Below are positions 60,627 to 62,173 of a stretch of 62,173 bases of DNA, piece after piece. Within the stretch, counting starts at the first letter, position 1, and every line of letters starts with the position of its first letter. A program made the translations under genes and the position numbers. This DNA comes from Betaproteobacteria bacterium (GTDB lineage: Bacteria; Pseudomonadota; Gammaproteobacteria; Burkholderiales; CAIKXV01), in NCBI GenBank assembly GCA_021298815.1, contig JAJTHE010000016.1, positions 1 to 62,173 on the forward strand, written 5' to 3'. The notes beneath the pieces were generated by a model. It searched no databases. It saw only the letters and a list, made by a program, of their open reading frames with translations, and was not told the DNA's origin.

Positions 60627-61622
60627 TCATTCAGGCTTGATCCCGGTCTCCTGCGCAACCTTGCGCCAGCGGTTTATCTCGTTGGAGACGAAGCGCTGGA
60701 ACGCCTCGCCGCCCATGGTCGCCGGTTCCGCGCCCTCGCCGGCGAAGCTCTGCCGGAGGTCGGGGGACTGCAAGGCCCTGGCGAGTTCGCTGCCCAGCCG
60801 CGCAGTGATCTCGGCCGGCGTCTTCGCCGGAACCACCAGGCCCCACCAGAACTCTGCCATGTAGCCGGGCACGCCGGACTCGGCGATGGTCGGCACCTGC
60901 GGCATGAAGCTGGTGCGCGCCTCGCTGGCCACGCCCAGCGCCCTCATGCGCCCGGCCTGCACCTGGGTCATCGCCGAGGGCAGGCTGGTCATCACCAGCT
61001 GGATGTGACCGCCCATCAGGTCGGCCAGCGCCGGTGCGGCCCCCTTGTACGGTACGTGGACGATGTCGAGGCCGGCCATGCGCCTGAACAGTTCCGTGGC
61101 CATGTGGTTGTGGCTGCCGGTGCCGGTGGAGCCGTAGTTGACCAGCCCGGGCTTCGCTTTCGCCAGCGCGAGGAACTCGCGCAGGTTCTTCACCGGCAAC
61201 GACGGATGCACCACCATCAGCAGCGGGCCGCGCGCCATCATCCCGACATAGGCGAAGTCGGCGATCGGTTCGTAGGGCAGCCTGGGCCGCAGCGCGGCAT
61301 TGGCGACGAAGGAGGCCTGGATGTTGAGCATGCTGTAGCCATCGCCGGGCGACCGGGCGACGACCTCGGAGCCGACGATGCCGCCGCCGCCCGGGCGGTT
61401 CTCGACGAGGATCGGCTGGCCGAGCCCTGGGCTCATGGCCTGCGCCGTGATGCGCGACAGCACGTCGTTGCTGGCCCCGGGCGGGAAGGGCACGACCAGG
61501 CGGATCGGCTTGGCTGGCCAGGCCTGGGCCTGCGCCTGCACGGGACCGGTGGCGATCGCGTGGAAAGCGGTGGCAAGGATTGCAGCAGGAAGCGAGACGG
61601 AGCGTCCGCAGCGTATGGACAT
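60627..61622 (-). CDS. Bug-family substrate-binding protein (9)
   Basis: Bug receptor of 331 residues. Signal peptide to G-P-V-Q-A before Q-A-Q-A-W-P-A-K-P-I-R-L. The first loop is V-P-F-P-P-G-A-S-N-D-V-L-S-R, with A-S-N in place of G-G-x-x found in most copies; the second, E-N-R-P-G-G-G-G-I-V-G, has a poly-Gly form. ATG 61622 with an AGAGG site is preferred to a TTG one codon upstream. It lies 39 bases before the enolase-superfamily gene, which probably acts on its ligand. A 220-base gap separates it from the cupin upstream. Confidence 0.92.
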   Translation of the reverse strand: MSIRCGRSVSLPAAILATAFHAIATGPVQAQAQAWPAKPIRLVVPFPPGASNDVLSRITAQAMSPGLGQPILVENRPGGGGIVGSEVVARSPGDGYSMLNIQASFVANAALRPRLPYEPIADFAYVGMMARGPLLMVVHPSLPVKNLREFLALAKAKPGLVNYGSTGTGSHNHMATELFRRMAGLDIVHVPYKGAAPALADLMGGHIQLVMTSLPSAMTQVQAGRMRALGVASEARTSFMPQVPTIAESGVPGYMAEFWWGLVVPAKTPAEITARLGSELARALQSPDLRQSFAGEGAEPATMGGEAFQRFVSNEINRWRKVAQETGIKPE

Positions 61623-61842
61623 CAACGGTTACCTCTGTGCGGGCCCGGGAATCCGGGCGCCCAGACGTGAGCTTAGACGATGAAGCGACCCCGCAGGAAT
61701 CACTCGAACGCCTTCGAGGCGAAGGCGGACCTGGCCGAGGTGGAGAGGGCGTTCAGACGCTCGGGCAGATGTACGAGCGCCTCCGTTACCGACACCTCTT
61801 GCGTCACCGAAAACGCGTCAGGATGCGTCTCGCGCGGCCGGA
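61623..61842. other. Spacer between cupin and Bug gene, nothing identified
   Basis: The 220 bases between the Bug start and the cupin stop show no credible gene, promoter or repeat to me. Open frames crossing it on both strands lack any recognisable protein pattern. Confidence 0.4.
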
Positions 61843-62173
61843 TCAGGTATGCCGCATCGCGCCGGCGAACTTCTCCTCGACCTGCATGATCTCCTCGGCG
61901 GCCCACGGCGTCATGTTGTAGACGGTCGGGATGGGCCCCACGTGCTCGTCGGGGCCGATGAGCGCCTTGCGATTCGCCGCCGAACCGAGCACCGGCGTGT
62001 GCACCTGCAGCAGGATGTTCTCGTCGTCTGACGTGACGTGTGCCCAGTGCGGCATGTTGCGCGGCACGATGTTGAAATCGCCCTCGCGGCAATCGAAACC
62101 GTTCTCCGGCGTGTAGATCTTGATGTCGCCCCTGACGATATAGTGGATCTGCTCGGCGTCGTGAATGTGCGGC
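61843..62173 (-). CDS. Cupin-domain protein, 5' part outside window
   Basis: C-terminal 109 codons of a cupin; the frame is still open at the window edge, so the start lies beyond it. Motif 1 is P-H-I-H-D-A-E-Q-I-H-Y-I-V-R-G-D and motif 2 F-N-I-V-P-R-N-M-P-H-W-A-H, giving the His/Glu metal-binding set of a small cupin. A tail of about 45 residues follows the barrel and ends E-E-K-F-A-G-A-M-R-H-T. It is upstream of the Bug and enolase genes on the same strand, although the 220-base gap means that cotranscription is not certain. Isomerase, dioxygenase or sensor functions are all possible. Confidence 0.85.
   Translation of the reverse strand, partial: PHIHDAEQIHYIVRGDIKIYTPENGFDCREGDFNIVPRNMPHWAHVTSDDENILLQVHTPVLGSAANRKALIGPDEHVGPIPTVYNMTPWAAEEIMQVEEKFAGAMRHT

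Noticed and set aside
61700..62092. Alternative - strand frame overlapping the cupin
   Set aside because: The other - strand frame carries both cupin motifs, so this one is a shadow.
1..62173. CRISPR array, tRNA, rRNA or insertion sequence
   Set aside because: No regularly spaced repeats, cloverleaf or transposase-like sequence was noticed on either strand by reading; a dedicated search could still find a short tRNA or repeat.

Overview
The window is GC-rich (roughly 68-70% by eye), densely coded DNA that looks like a Betaproteobacterium, most likely Burkholderiales or a close relative. The basis is the order sdhB-sdhE-gltA-sucA-sucB-lpdA-zapE at the left end, nine genes for orphan Bug-family (tripartite tricarboxylate transporter) binding proteins, a type II NADH dehydrogenase, cytochrome c' and a CheA/CheZ/CheV chemotaxis set. 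No rRNA, tRNA, insertion sequence, phage gene or CRISPR array was seen, and no gap between genes exceeds 300 bases; the longest is 291 bases (23635-23925).

Layout. 1-9183: TCA-cycle block on the + strand (sdhB, entered from outside the window, sdhE with an intrinsic terminator on its stop codon, gltA, then sucA-sucB-lpdA and zapE). 9305-15141: 2-hydroxyacid dehydrogenase, type II NADH dehydrogenase, a Bug receptor, and a hydrolase/MFS pair on the - strand. 15290-22090: chemotaxis cluster on the - strand, transcribed mcp-cheV-cheV-cheY-cheZ-cheA, with two CheV and no CheW, CheR or CheB. 22156-25245: MobA/MocA-like nucleotidyltransferase, Crp/Fnr-type regulator, cytochrome c' and cytochrome b561.

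25444-47211 is an accessory catabolic region. It has Bug and TAXI binding proteins, five MmgE/PrpD-family proteins, a TcuA-like flavoprotein beside a LysR regulator, a polysaccharide-deacetylase-fold hydrolase and an amidase. None of the matching TctA/TctB, TRAP membrane or TcuB/TcuC partners is present. The common theme is probably uptake or sensing, dehydration and oxidation of tri- or dicarboxylate-like compounds.

48452-55797 is the most striking part. It is a co-oriented run of an EthD-like protein, a class V PLP enzyme, a thioredoxin-reductase-like flavoprotein with a CADC motif, a glutathione transferase, a Bug receptor, two tandem paralogues of an unrecognised family, and a UGSC-type selenoprotein. 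The selenoprotein gene is split by an in-frame TGA at 55555-55557 that I read as selenocysteine (U-G-S-C), so a standard gene caller would report two short fragments. The last four genes are overlapping or closely spaced and probably form one operon of unknown function.

55805-62173: a lipoprotein-type methyltransferase diverging from a universal stress protein gene that has a perfect FNR box (TTGATGCGCATCAA) about 40 bases before the predicted transcription start; a PQQ/sorbosone-type dehydrogenase with a dihaem cytochrome c; and a - strand set of cupin (cut by the window edge), Bug receptor and enolase-superfamily enzyme.
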